In this document: positions 45,728 to 54,994 of the stretch, one piece after another
Numbering within the stretch: the stretch's first letter is position 1
How the letters are laid out: every line of letters begins with the position of its first letter
Source: Stenotrophomonas maltophilia R551-3
GTDB taxonomy: Bacteria; Pseudomonadota; Gammaproteobacteria; Xanthomonadales; Xanthomonadaceae
Assembly (NCBI RefSeq): GCF_000020665.1
Contig: NC_011071.1
Coordinates: 920,501 to 984,500, forward strand
Reading direction: 5' to 3'
Length of the DNA: 64,000 nt
Notes under the pieces: model-generated
Seen by the model: only the letters and a program-made list of their open reading frames with translations
What the model was told of the DNA's origin: nothing
Databases searched by the model: none
Position numbers and translations under genes: made by a program

Positions 45728-45804
45728 CGGGGTATAGCGCAGTCTGGTAGCGCGCCTGCTTTGGGAGCAGGATGTCGGGGGTTCGAATCCCTCTACCCCG
45801 ACCA
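45728..45804 (+). tRNA. tRNA-Pro (TGG)
   Basis: Acceptor stem CGGGGTA/TACCCCG, anticodon loop TTTGGGA with anticodon TGG, T loop GTTCGAATC, encoded CCA; 77 nt. Confidence 0.97.
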
Positions 45805-45842
45805 ATCCCACGCCACGTCGGATTGGACACCGTTCGGTCTGG

Positions 45843-45919
45843 GCGCCCGTAGCTCAACTGGATAGAGCACCGGCCTTCTAAGCCGGCGGTTACAGGTTCG
45901 ATTCCTGTCGGGCGCGCCA
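45843..45919 (+). tRNA. tRNA-Arg (TCT)
   Basis: Acceptor GCGCCCG/CGGGCGC, anticodon stem CCGGC/GCCGG around TCT, encoded CCA; 77 nt. It lies 38 bp after tRNA-Pro. Confidence 0.97.
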
Positions 45920-45962
45920 TCGGCGAGGCACCGGGGTCGCATCTGCGGATGTGAAGAAGTGC

Positions 45963-45991
45963 TTGCAAAAGCCTGAAGTCTCCACCAGAAT
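45963..45991 (+). promoter_or_regulatory. Possible promoter of tRNA-His
   Basis: TTGCAA (45963-45968), 17 bp, CAGAAT (45986-45991), about 100 bp before the tRNA. Confidence 0.35.
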
Positions 45992-46093
45992 ATCGGACTC
46001 GCTTCGGCGGACCGGAACTTCGGTGACAGTCCCCAGGCAGACGTTTGAAGCACCAGCGCCAGTTGCACCGGCGCGGGAGCAAAAGTTTCAGTG

Positions 46094-46170
46094 GTGGCTG
46101 TAGCTCAGTTGGTTAGAGTACCGGATTGTGATTCCGGTGGTCGGGGGTTCGAATCCCCTCAGCCACCCCA
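46094..46170 (+). tRNA. tRNA-His (GTG)
   Basis: Acceptor GTGGCTG/CAGCCAC, anticodon GTG in loop TTGTGAT, encoded CCA. The preceding G (46093) can serve as the G-1 typical of tRNA-His. Confidence 0.96.
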
Positions 46171-46204
46171 CTGATTCAACCGCATCGGCGCAGCCGACAC
46201 GGTA

Positions 46205-46232
46205 TTGCAATAAACAGAAGGCACGTTACAAT
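46205..46232 (+). promoter_or_regulatory. Promoter of the first tRNA-Lys
   Basis: TTGCAA (46205-46210), 16 bp, TACAAT (46227-46232), 17 bp before the tRNA. Confidence 0.6.
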
Positions 46233-46249
46233 GTGCGTCTGAGTTTCAC

Positions 46250-46325
46250 GGGCCGTTAGCTCAGTTGGTAGAGCAGTTGACTCTTAATCAATAGGTCCAA
46301 GGTTCGAATCCTTGACGGCCCACCA
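46250..46325 (+). tRNA. tRNA-Lys (CTT), copy 1
   Basis: Acceptor GGGCCGT/ACGGCCC, anticodon CTT in loop CTCTTAA, encoded CCA; 76 nt. Confidence 0.97.
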
Positions 46326-46331
46326 AGACAG

Positions 46332-46361
46332 AAGCCATCTGGCATGCCAGGTGGCTTTTTT
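46332..46361 (+). terminator. Terminator after tRNA-Lys copy 1
   Basis: Stem AAGCCATCTGG/CCAGGTGGCTT with one U-G pair, then TTTTCTT. Confidence 0.85.
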
Positions 46362-46477
46362 CTTATAAGTGTGACCCCTTCGATTCGACGGCGGACATGC
46401 TGCGAAAGCCCGGCTGGTGCGGGTCTTCTGCGGGAGCGGGATCGCAGTGCTGCTTTCAACGGCGTTGAAAAAAGTGC

Positions 46478-46507
46478 TTGCGCCCACCGAGCGGATCGGG
46501 TCATAAT
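46478..46507 (+). promoter_or_regulatory. Promoter of the second tRNA-Lys
   Basis: TTGCGC (46478-46483), 18 bp, CATAAT (46502-46507), followed by a GC-rich discriminator CGCGCC. Confidence 0.5.
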
Positions 46508-46522
46508 TCGCGCCCCGATTTC

Positions 46523-46598
46523 GGGCTGTTAGCTCAGTTGGTAGAGCAGTTGACTCTTAATCAATAGGTCCAAGGTTCGAATCCTTGACAGCCCACCA
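46523..46598 (+). tRNA. tRNA-Lys (CTT), copy 2
   Basis: Same as copy 1 except the acceptor stem GGGCTGT/ACAGCCC, where one C-G pair is replaced by T-A; encoded CCA; 76 nt. Confidence 0.97.
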
Positions 46599-46602
46599 GA
46601 CG

Positions 46603-46634
46603 AAAGCCACTTGGTCCGCCAAGTGGCTTTTTTC
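46603..46634 (+). terminator. Terminator after tRNA-Lys copy 2
   Basis: AAAGCCACTTGG/CCAAGTGGCTTT stem and T-run; similar in design to the one after copy 1. Confidence 0.88.
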
Positions 46635-46663
46635 TTGCCTGTGCGCCGGGCCGGGCTGCGCTT

Positions 46664-46687
46664 CATCCACGCATGGCGTGGATCTAC
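46664..46687 (-). repeat. SMAG palindrome, single, GTAGATCCACGC subtype
   Basis: CATCCACGCATGGCGTGGAT..CTAC; an identical stem occurs at 61020-61044. Confidence 0.75.
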
Positions 46688-46823
46688 TGAAGCGGTGCTG
46701 AAATCAGGGGCATACGCGTCATCGGTGTTTTCAATGCTGTGCGCTGCTTCTCACCGCGGCGTGTCCTGTATCGCTCCCAATGGATCTTCCGCGCCGATGG
46801 CGCATGCACGAAGGAAGATGTTG

Positions 46824-47192
46824 ATGGCCGCTATCAATCGACTGCGCCTGATGGTGTTGTGCCCGCTTGCGCTGGGGGCGTTGACCGCCTGTACGCCGGA
46901 CGGTGATCCGGCGCAGACCGTCGAGCGTGATGCTGATGCTCAGAGTGTTCCAGCACAGCAGGCCGGCGACGCCATGCAGATGCAGCCGGCGCGACCGGCG
47001 GAGGCGGAAGTCCTGCCCGAAGCGGTGGACGTGCAGCGCAACGCGGACGGCTCGGTGGATGTCCGCAAGGCTGAGCCGGCAGCGGTGGCCCTGCGTCGCA
47101 CCGCCGACGGCGGCGTGGAGATCCGCAAGGTGGATGCGGCGGCGGGCGCCAGTGCCGAGGCCGCACCGGCCCGCGCCGAACCGCAACACTGA
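46824..47192 (+). CDS. Small lipoprotein with a tandem 20-residue repeat
   Basis: A 122-residue protein of no family I recognise. The lipobox GALTAC gives lipidated Cys23. A Gln/Ala/Pro-rich linker is followed by two tandem units with period 20: VDVQRNADGSVDVRK (68-82) and VALRRTADGGVEIRK (88-102). The pattern R-x-ADG-x-V-x-(V/I)-RK suggests two beta-hairpins. AAGGAA 7 bp upstream selects the ATG at 46824 rather than 46818. It is isolated between tRNA-Lys and tRNA-Leu. Confidence 0.72.
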   Translation: MAAINRLRLMVLCPLALGALTACTPDGDPAQTVERDADAQSVPAQQAGDAMQMQPARPAEAEVLPEAVDVQRNADGSVDVRKAEPAAVALRRTADGGVEIRKVDAAAGASAEAAPARAEPQH

Positions 47193-47283
47193 GGCGTCGA
47201 CGTCGCGGGCGGCAAAGCGCCGTCCGCGGCGGCCGCCAGATCCGCTTCAGCTTTGGAGCGGTGGATTCAGCTTTGTGCAGGCC

Positions 47284-47312
47284 TTTCGCTCATCGCTCCC
47301 GCCTGCGACAAT
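47284..47312 (+). promoter_or_regulatory. Possible promoter of tRNA-Leu
   Basis: TTTCGC (47284-47289), 17 bp, GACAAT (47307-47312), 19 bp before the tRNA. Confidence 0.45.
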
Positions 47313-47331
47313 GAGCCCCTGTGCCGGCCAC

Positions 47332-47416
<85 letters not shown>

Positions 47417-47605
47417 GTGCCGGCCTGTCCCCGCCCTGATTGGGCCATCTGCGCCCCCTTGACCGGCACGCGCTGGCAGTGCAGGCCAAATTGGGCGAAA
47501 CTAAAGGGCTGCGGCAAGCAGGCGCGTCCCAGACGTCGTGTCCTTACAACCGTTTCATCCCAATCATCGAGCCGGGGGCCTGGGCCACCGGTGGCAGGAG
47601 TCAAC

Positions 47606-48901
47606 ATGCAAGCTTCGATCGAATCCACCGGCAACCTGGAACGCCGCCTGAGCTTCTCGCTGCCGGAAGACCGTCTGCAGAGCCACATCGTCGGCCGCCT
47701 GGGCGAAATCGCCCGTACCACCCGCATCAAGGGTTTCCGTCCGGGCAAGGTGCCGGCCAAGGTGATCGAGCAGCGCTTCGGCGCGCAGGTCCGTGGTGAG
47801 GCGCTGGATGGCCTGCTGCGCGAAACCTTCGATGCGGCCGTGCGCGAGCACGACCTGCGCATCGTCGGCAGCCCGCGCATCGACAAGGGCGAGGAGGGTG
47901 AGTTCTCCTTCGTGGCCACCGTCGAAGTGGTGCCGGACTTCGGCGATATCGACGTCAGCAAGCTGACCGTCGTGCGCCACAGCGCCGAGATCAGCGATGC
48001 CGACATCGACCAGATGATCGAGAACCTGCAGAACCAGCGTCGTACCTGGGCCCCGGTCAGCCGTGGCGCGCAGGATGGCGACCTGGTCGCGGTGGAAACC
48101 TGGTCGCAGGCCGGCGAAGAGCGCCTGCCGGCCGAAGGCACCGAGAAGGGTTCGATCGTGCTCGGCCAGGGCATGATGTTCGAGACCATCGAGAAGGGTC
48201 TGGTCGGCCTGGCCAAGGGTGAAGAGAAGACCCTGGATGTCGAGTTCCCGGCTGACTGGCGCGTGCCGGTGCTGGCCGGCAAGACCGTGCAGGTCACCGT
48301 GAAGGTTGCCGAAGTGTCCGAGCCGGTCGTGCCGGCGGTCGACGAAGCCTTCATCAAGAGCTTCGGCGTGAAGGGCGGCGACGTCGAGCAGTTCCGTAGC
48401 GACATCCGCGCCAACCTCGAGCGCGAGCTGAAGGGTGCGCTGATGAACCGCCTGCGCCGCGAAGTGGGCGAGCAGCTGATCGCGGCCTACGCCTCGGTGG
48501 AAATGCCGCCGCGCCTGGTCGAGAACGAAGCCCGCGCCATGCTGGCCCAGCAGGTCGAGCAGATCCGCCGCAACGGCCAGAATGTTGGTGAGATTCCGGC
48601 CGATGCCCATGAAGGCTTCAAGGACGCTGCTGCCAAGCGCGTGCTGGTCGGCCTGCTGGTCGGCGAAGTGGCCCGCGTCAACGACCTGCGCCTGGAAGCC
48701 AAGCGCCTGAACGAAACGATGCGCCTGATCGCCTCGACCTACGAAGAGCCGGAGCAGGTCATTGAGATGTACCGCAATGACCCCCAGCTGATGTCTGGCC
48801 TGCAGAACCGCGTGATGGAAGAGCAGGTGATCGACTGGATCGCCGAGCGTGCCCAGCACACCGAAGAGAAGCTGTCGTTCCAGGACGCGATCCGCCAGTA
48901 A
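47606..48901 (+). CDS. tig: Trigger factor
   Basis: Ribosome-bound chaperone and peptidyl-prolyl isomerase that shields nascent chains. The product has 431 residues from [16 protein letters not shown]. The ribosome-binding tip is [19 protein letters not shown]; the FKBP-type PPIase domain (about 150-240) carries [10 protein letters not shown] and [22 protein letters not shown]; the C-terminal chaperone arms follow. AGGAG lies 5 bp before the ATG at 47606. It heads the conserved tig-clpP-clpX-lon-hupB-ppiD locus. Confidence 0.97.
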   Translation: MQASIESTGNLERRLSFSLPEDRLQSHIVGRLGEIARTTRIKGFRPGKVPAKVIEQRFGAQVRGEALDGLLRETFDAAVREHDLRIVGSPRIDKGEEGEFSFVATVEVVPDFGDIDVSKLTVVRHSAEISDADIDQMIENLQNQRRTWAPVSRGAQDGDLVAVETWSQAGEERLPAEGTEKGSIVLGQGMMFETIEKGLVGLAKGEEKTLDVEFPADWRVPVLAGKTVQVTVKVAEVSEPVVPAVDEAFIKSFGVKGGDVEQFRSDIRANLERELKGALMNRLRREVGEQLIAAYASVEMPPRLVENEARAMLAQQVEQIRRNGQNVGEIPADAHEGFKDAAAKRVLVGLLVGEVARVNDLRLEAKRLNETMRLIASTYEEPEQVIEMYRNDPQLMSGLQNRVMEEQVIDWIAERAQHTEEKLSFQDAIRQ

Positions 48902-48922
48902 GCCGGGGCGGATCACCGGATG

Positions 48923-48953
48923 CCCCGCGCCTGTCCCGGCGCGGGGTTGTTTT
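48923..48953 (+). terminator. tig terminator
   Basis: 9-bp stem CCCCGCGCC/GGCGCGGGG followed by TTGTTTT. Confidence 0.88.
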
Positions 48954-48977
48954 CCCCCAAGATAGGTACCTCACGTA

Positions 48978-49604
48978 ATGGACAACCGAACCAAAGCCCT
49001 GAACCTGGTTCCGATGGTGGTCGAGCAGACCAGCCGCGGCGAGCGTGCCTACGACATCTATTCGCGCCTGTTGAAGGAGCGCCTGATCTTCCTGGTGGGC
49101 CCGATCGACGATCACATGGCCAACGTGGTGGTGGCGCAGTTGCTGTTCCTGGAATCGGAAAACCCGGAAAAGGACATCAACATCTACATCAACTCGCCGG
49201 GTGGCGTGGTCACCGCCGGCATGGCGATCTACGACACCATGCAGTACATCAAGCCGAATGTGAGCACCACCTGCATCGGTCAGGCCGCCTCGATGGGCGC
49301 CCTGCTGCTGGCAGCGGGCGAAGCTGGCAAGCGCTATGCGCTGCCGAATTCGCGCGTGATGATCCACCAGCCGCTGGGTGGCTATCAGGGCCAGGCCACC
49401 GACATCGACATCCACGCGCGTGAGATCCTGACCCTGCGTTCGCGCCTGAACGAAGTGTTGGCCAAGCACACCGGCCAGTCGCTGGAGACGATCGCCCGCG
49501 ACACCGAGCGCGACAACTTCAAGAGCGCGTTCGAGGCACAGGCCTATGGTCTGGTCGACCAGGTCCTGGAGCGTCGTCCGGATGAGTCGATCCAGGCCGG
49601 CTGA
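48978..49604 (+). CDS. clpP: ATP-dependent Clp protease proteolytic subunit
   Basis: A 208-residue serine protease forming the tetradecameric chamber used with ClpX or ClpA. The triad is Ser105 ([10 protein letters not shown]), His130 ([10 protein letters not shown]) and Asp179 (TERDNF). The N-terminus [17 protein letters not shown] probably includes a short propeptide. Its start lies 24 bp after the tig terminator. clpX starts 126 bp downstream with a hairpin and a possible promoter between them. Confidence 0.98.
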
Positions 49605-49613
49605 GCCATCATC

Positions 49614-49634
49614 ACGGGGCCCTGGAGGCCCCGT
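49614..49634 (+). terminator. Weak hairpin between clpP and clpX
   Basis: 8-bp stem ACGGGGCC/GGCCCCGT without a T-run; possibly a partial terminator or processing site. Confidence 0.4.
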
Positions 49635-49674
49635 TCCTGCAGGGTCGGGCGGGACTGGTGTCCCTCCGGCCCTG

Positions 49675-49683
49675 TGCTATTCT
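49675..49683 (+). promoter_or_regulatory. Extended -10 in front of clpX
   Basis: TGC TATTCT, an extended -10 element, 48 bp before the clpX ATG; no clear -35. Confidence 0.4.
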
Positions 49684-49730
49684 CGAATCGAACCCCCGTT
49701 CAGCGGGTGGGGTAACTGGGTAAGCGAAGC

Positions 49731-51019
<1,289 letters not shown>

Positions 51020-51020
<1 letters not shown>

Positions 51021-51050
51021 TCCTTTCAAGTTTTTGATTTGAAAGGATTT
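51020..51050 (+). terminator. First hairpin after clpX
   Basis: ATCCTTTCAA/TTGAAAGGAT stem, beginning at the last base of the clpX stop codon and followed by TTTTAAA; AT-rich unlike its surroundings. Confidence 0.6.
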
Positions 51051-51061
51051 TAAACGAACGC

Positions 51062-51090
51062 CTTGCATCTGAAAGCCGATGGCCCCATAA
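51062..51090 (+). promoter_or_regulatory. Possible sigma-32 (heat-shock) promoter of lon
   Basis: CTTGCAT (51062-51068), 14 bp, CCCCATAA (51083-51090), close to the RpoH pattern CTTGAAA-N13-16-CCCCATnT. Transcription would start near 51097, about 65 nt before lon. It overlaps the clpX terminator stem. Confidence 0.5.
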
Positions 51091-51110
51091 CGGGGCCATC
51101 GGCTTTTTTT
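51075..51110 (+). terminator. Main clpX terminator
   Basis: 12-bp stem GCCGATGGCCCC/GGGGCCATCGGC with loop ATAAC and seven T residues. Confidence 0.9.
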
Positions 51111-51162
51111 GTCTCCGGAAGATGCCCTCCCGGAGGCGGTTTTCCCCTTCCCTGGAGCCCCC

Positions 51163-53613
51163 ATGGCCCGTTCCCCAAGTGAAACCCTCGACCTGCCGGT
51201 CCTGCCGCTGCGCGACGTAGTGGTGTTCCCGCACATGGTCATCCCGCTGTTCGTCGGTCGTGACAAGTCCATGCACGCACTCGAACAGGCAATGGAAGCG
51301 GACAAGCGCATCCTGCTGCTGGCGCAGAAGTCGGCCGAGACCGATGACCCGCATGCGGCCGACCTCTACCAGGTCGGTACGCTGGCGCAGGTGCTGCAGC
51401 TGCTGAAGCTGCCCGACGGCACCATCAAGGTGCTGGTCGAAGGCCTGTCGCGAGTGCAGGTGACCCACGTCGACGAGCGCAACGGCTCGCTGCACGGCCA
51501 GGCCGTGGAAATCGACGCGACCGACGAACGCGAAGCACGCGAGGTCGAGGCCATCGCCCGCTCGCTGATGTCGCTGTTCGAGCAGTACGTGAAGACCAAC
51601 CGCAAGCTGCCGCCGGAACTGCTGCAGACCCTGTCCGGCATCGATGAGCCGGCGCGCCTGGCCGACACCATCGCCGCGCACATCAGCGTGCGCCTGTCCG
51701 ACAAGCAGCGCCTGCTGGAAACGCTGGCGGTGGGTGACCGCCTGGAGATGCTGGTCGGCCTGGTCGACGGCGAGATCGACGTGCAGCAGATGGAAAAGCG
51801 CATCCGCGGCCGCGTGAAGTCGCAGATGGAAAAGAGCCAGCGCGAGTACTACCTCAACGAACAGATGAAGGCCATCCAGAAGGAACTGGGTGACCTTGAC
51901 GACGCGCCGGGCGAGCTGGAAGAGCTGGCCCGCAAGATCGCCGAAGCGGGCATGCCCAAGCCGGTGGAAACCAAGGCGCGCAACGAACTGAACAAGCTCA
52001 AGCAGATGTCGCCGATGTCTGCCGAGGCGGCGGTGGTGCGCAACTACCTGGAGTGGCTGCTGGGCGTGCCGTGGAAGAAGCGCAGCAAGGTGCGCAAGGA
52101 CCTGAAGGCTGCGCAGGACACCCTCGACGCCGATCACTACGGCCTGGAGAAGGTCAAGGAACGCATCCTTGAGTACCTGGCGGTGCAGTCACGCGTGAAG
52201 CAGATGAAGGGGCCGATCCTGTGCCTGGTCGGTCCGCCGGGCGTGGGCAAGACCTCGCTGGGCCAGTCCATCGCCAAGGCCACCAACCGCAAGTTCGTGC
52301 GCATGTCGCTGGGCGGCGTACGCGACGAAGCCGAGATCCGTGGCCATCGCCGCACCTACGTCGGTTCGATGCCGGGCCGCATCGTGCAGAACCTCAACAA
52401 GGTCGGCAGCAAGAACCCGCTGTTCGTGCTGGATGAGATCGACAAGATGTCGATGGACTTCCGTGGCGATCCGTCGTCGGCGCTGCTGGAGGTGCTGGAC
52501 CCGGAGCAGAACAACGCCTTCAACGACCACTACCTGGAAGTGGACCTGGACCTGTCCGAAGTGATGTTCGTGGCTACCTCGAATTCACTCAACATTCCGG
52601 GCCCGCTGCTGGACCGCATGGAAGTGATCCGCATCCCCGGCTACACCGAGGATGAGAAGCTCAACATCGCCACCCGTTACCTGTCGCCCAAGCAGATCAA
52701 GGCCAACGGCCTGAAGCCGGAAGAGCTGGAAATCGGCGCCGATGCCATCCAGGACATCGTGCGTTACTACACGCGCGAATCGGGCGTGCGCAACCTGGAG
52801 CGCGAGATCGCCAAGATCTGCCGCAAGGTGGTGAAGGAGATCGCGCTGGCCGGCCCGCAGCCGGTGAAGGCGAAGAAGGGTGCGAAGAAGTCCAAGGCGC
52901 TGGTCAGCGTGACCGGCAAGAACCTGGACAAGTACCTGGGCGTGCGTCGCTTCGACTTCGGTCGCGCCGAGGAAGAGAACGAGATCGGCCTGGTCACCGG
53001 CCTGGCCTGGACCGAAGTGGGCGGTGATCTGCTGCAGATCGAATCGACGCTGGTGCCGGGCAAGGGCCAGCTGATCCTGACCGGCCAGCTCGGCAACGTG
53101 ATGAAGGAATCGGCATCGGCGGCGCTGTCGGTGGTGCGTTCACGCGCCGTCGGCTTCGGCATCGACAGCGACTTCCTGCAGAAGCACGACGTGCACGTGC
53201 ACGTGCCCGATGGCGCCACGCCGAAGGACGGCCCCAGCGCCGGTGCCGCGATGGTCACCTCGCTGGTGTCGATGCTGACCAAGGTGCCGGTGCGTGCCGA
53301 TGTGGCGATGACCGGCGAGATCACCCTGCGTGGTCGCGTCACTGCCATCGGTGGCCTGAAGGAGAAGCTGCTGGCCGCAATGCGTGGCGGTATCCGCACC
53401 GTCATCATCCCCGAAGAGAACCGCAAGGACCTGGCCGACATCCCGGCCAACGTCACCCGCGATCTGCAGATCGTGCCGGTGAAGTACATCGAAGAAGTCC
53501 TGGACCTGGCGCTGGAGCGTCCGCTGGCACCGAAGAAGGCGCGCAAGAGTGCGCAACGCGTCACGGTGCGCAGCAAGGCCAAACCGAGTGGAAGCGCGCG
53601 CGTCAAGCATTGA
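51163..53613 (+). CDS. lon: ATP-dependent Lon protease
   Basis: Cytosolic AAA+ protease for misfolded and regulatory proteins. The product has 816 residues from [20 protein letters not shown], with CTGGAG before the ATG. It has the N-terminal substrate domain, a coiled linker ([30 protein letters not shown]), Walker A GPPGVGKT (357-364), and the C-terminal protease domain with the Ser692-Lys735 dyad ([20 protein letters not shown]). The C-terminal tail is unusually basic. A heat-shock-type promoter is suggested upstream. Confidence 0.98.
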   Translation: MARSPSETLDLPVLPLRDVVVFPHMVIPLFVGRDKSMHALEQAMEADKRILLLAQKSAETDDPHAADLYQVGTLAQVLQLLKLPDGTIKVLVEGLSRVQVTHVDERNGSLHGQAVEIDATDEREAREVEAIARSLMSLFEQYVKTNRKLPPELLQTLSGIDEPARLADTIAAHISVRLSDKQRLLETLAVGDRLEMLVGLVDGEIDVQQMEKRIRGRVKSQMEKSQREYYLNEQMKAIQKELGDLDDAPGELEELARKIAEAGMPKPVETKARNELNKLKQMSPMSAEAAVVRNYLEWLLGVPWKKRSKVRKDLKAAQDTLDADHYGLEKVKERILEYLAVQSRVKQMKGPILCLVGPPGVGKTSLGQSIAKATNRKFVRMSLGGVRDEAEIRGHRRTYVGSMPGRIVQNLNKVGSKNPLFVLDEIDKMSMDFRGDPSSALLEVLDPEQNNAFNDHYLEVDLDLSEVMFVATSNSLNIPGPLLDRMEVIRIPGYTEDEKLNIATRYLSPKQIKANGLKPEELEIGADAIQDIVRYYTRESGVRNLEREIAKICRKVVKEIALAGPQPVKAKKGAKKSKALVSVTGKNLDKYLGVRRFDFGRAEEENEIGLVTGLAWTEVGGDLLQIESTLVPGKGQLILTGQLGNVMKESASAALSVVRSRAVGFGIDSDFLQKHDVHVHVPDGATPKDGPSAGAAMVTSLVSMLTKVPVRADVAMTGEITLRGRVTAIGGLKEKLLAAMRGGIRTVIIPEENRKDLADIPANVTRDLQIVPVKYIEEVLDLALERPLAPKKARKSAQRVTVRSKAKPSGSARVKH

Positions 53614-53672
53614 CGCGCGCTGTCCAATGGCTTGAAACCCGCGTCGTTGCTGGCTTTCCAGCTTGCGTGGGG

Positions 53673-53701
53673 GTAGGGCCACTGGTATAAAAGCAGCACT
53701 C
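53673..53701 (+). promoter_or_regulatory. hupB promoter
   Basis: TTGCGT (53673-53678), 17 bp, TATAAA (53696-53701) with an extended TGG in front; gives a leader of about 120 nt. Confidence 0.6.
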
Positions 53702-53830
53702 GCGAATGAGTGATCGCTGTCGGCGATGACTGAATCAGCGAACCGTTTCCACATGGCGGCCGCATGCAGAAGGCGTGCGGTTGCTTCCCTGTCGAATCTG
53801 CGGAACCCACCGCCAAAGGAGTTGTAGAGA

Positions 53831-54103
53831 ATGAACAAGACCGAATTGATCGATGCCGTTGCTGAAGCTGCCGACCTGACCAAGGCCGAGTCCAGCCGCG
53901 CTGTCGATGCCGTCGTTGCTGCCGTCACCAAGGCGCTGAAGGACGGCGATGCGGTCACCCTGGTTGGCTTCGGTACCTTCCAGGTTCGCGACCGTGCTGC
54001 CCGCACCGGCCGCAACCCGAAGACCGGCGACACCATCAAGATCGCTGCTTCGAAGAATCCGTCGTTCAAGGCTGGTAAGGCCCTGAAGGATGCTGTAAAC
54101 TAA
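53831..54103 (+). CDS. hupB: DNA-binding protein HU-beta
   Basis: A 90-residue histone-like dimer that bends DNA. It begins [29 protein letters not shown], and the DNA-grasping arm is [27 protein letters not shown] lies about 9 bp before the ATG. The same neighbour order (lon-hupB-ppiD) supports HU-beta over HU-alpha. It is followed 11 bp later by tRNA-Val, so the two may share a transcript. Confidence 0.97.
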   Translation: MNKTELIDAVAEAADLTKAESSRAVDAVVAAVTKALKDGDAVTLVGFGTFQVRDRAARTGRNPKTGDTIKIAASKNPSFKAGKALKDAVN

Positions 54104-54114
54104 GCGGCTCGCTG

Positions 54115-54189
54115 GGGTGCTTAGCTCAGCGGTAGAGCGTCTCCTTTACACGGAGAGGGTCGGGGGTTCGAAACCCTCAGCACCCACCA
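54115..54189 (+). tRNA. tRNA-Val (TAC)
   Basis: Acceptor GGGTGCT/AGCACCC, anticodon TAC in loop TTTACAC, encoded CCA; 75 nt. Confidence 0.97.
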
Positions 54190-54215
54190 CAGCACCGCGG
54201 TAAAAGTTTGAGTGT

Positions 54216-54292
54216 GGAGCGGTAGTTCAGCTGGTTAGAATGCTGGCCTGTCACGCCGGAGGTCGCGGGTTCGAGTCCCGTCCGCTCCGCCA
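54216..54292 (+). tRNA. tRNA-Asp (GTC), copy 1 of 4
   Basis: Acceptor GGAGCGG/CCGCTCC, anticodon GTC in loop CTGTCAC, encoded CCA; 77 nt. Confidence 0.97.
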
Positions 54293-54301
54293 TTCAACGA
54301 G

Positions 54302-54332
54302 GCCTCCGGCCAAAAGCTGGAGGCTTTGTTTT
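54302..54332 (+). terminator. Hairpin in the spacer after tRNA-Asp copy 1
   Basis: 9-bp stem GCCTCCGGC/GCTGGAGGC (one G-U) followed by TTTGTTTT. Confidence 0.65.
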
Positions 54333-54377
54333 CTCCCCGGTCCAGATCGGGCAGAAAACAAAAAAGGGTAACAATGC

Positions 54378-54454
54378 GGAGCGGTAGTTCAGCTGGTTAG
54401 AATGCTGGCCTGTCACGCCGGAGGTCGCGGGTTCGAGTCCCGTCCGCTCCGCCA
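54378..54454 (+). tRNA. tRNA-Asp (GTC), copy 2 of 4
   Basis: Identical to copy 1 over all 77 nt. Confidence 0.97.
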
Positions 54455-54463
54455 TTACATCGA

Positions 54464-54496
54464 GGCCCCCGGTCGAAAGCTGGGGGCCTTGTCTTC
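54464..54496 (+). terminator. Hairpin in the spacer after tRNA-Asp copy 2
   Basis: Stem GGCCCCCGGT/AGCTGGGGGCC with wobble pairs, then TTGTCTTC; related to the hairpin after copy 1. Confidence 0.55.
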
Positions 54497-54541
54497 TCCC
54501 CGGCAGGTCCGGGAGGAAGACGAAAAGGTTTTTGCAAGAAC

Positions 54542-54618
54542 GGAGCGGTAGTTCAGCTGGTTAGAATGCTGGCCTGTCACGCCGGAGGTCGCGGGTTCGA
54601 GTCCCGTCCGCTCCGCCA
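54542..54618 (+). tRNA. tRNA-Asp (GTC), copy 3 of 4
   Basis: Identical to copy 1 over all 77 nt. Confidence 0.97.
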
Positions 54619-54695
54619 TTGCAGAATTCTTAAGTCCCTGTGAAAAAACTTTGAAAAAAGTGTTCACAGGGCTGGGTTTCCAGGGTCTCTTCGGA

Positions 54696-54701
54696 TATAC
54701 T
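54696..54701 (+). promoter_or_regulatory. -10 element in front of tRNA-Asp copy 4
   Basis: TATACT followed by a GC-rich discriminator GGGCGCC, typical of stable-RNA promoters; no clear -35. Confidence 0.45.
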
Positions 54702-54724
54702 GGGCGCCTGCAAAGTTTCAGCGC

Positions 54725-54801
54725 GGAGCGGTAGTTCAGCTGGTTAGAATGCTGGCCTGTCACGCCGGAGGTCGCGGGTTCGAGTCCCGTCCGCTCCGCC
54801 A
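54725..54801 (+). tRNA. tRNA-Asp (GTC), copy 4 of 4
   Basis: Identical to copies 1-3. Confidence 0.97.
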
Positions 54802-54806
54802 ACTTT

Positions 54807-54840
54807 AAAAGCCCTCGGCGCAAGCCGGGGGCTTTTTCTT
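54807..54840 (+). terminator. Terminator of the tRNA cluster
   Basis: AAAAGCCCTCGGC GCAA GCCGGGGGCTTTTT with one wobble or mismatch and a T-rich end. Confidence 0.85.
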
Positions 54841-54929
54841 TGTGTCGTTCGCGCGGTCGGACGCGAAGCATGCATCTGCCAGCGGCGCGTTGCTGCGAGG
54901 ATGTGGCGCAGGCCGCGCCGGGGCTGCTT

Positions 54930-54958
54930 TTGGTCCCTGCGGCGAAGCGGGTTACACT
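54930..54958 (+). promoter_or_regulatory. ppiD promoter
   Basis: TTGGTC (54930-54935), 17 bp, TACACT (54953-54958); about 30 nt leader before the ATG. Confidence 0.6.
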
Positions 54959-54994
54959 GCCGGGCTCGCCAATCAGGCCTTGTGATTCCTCACC

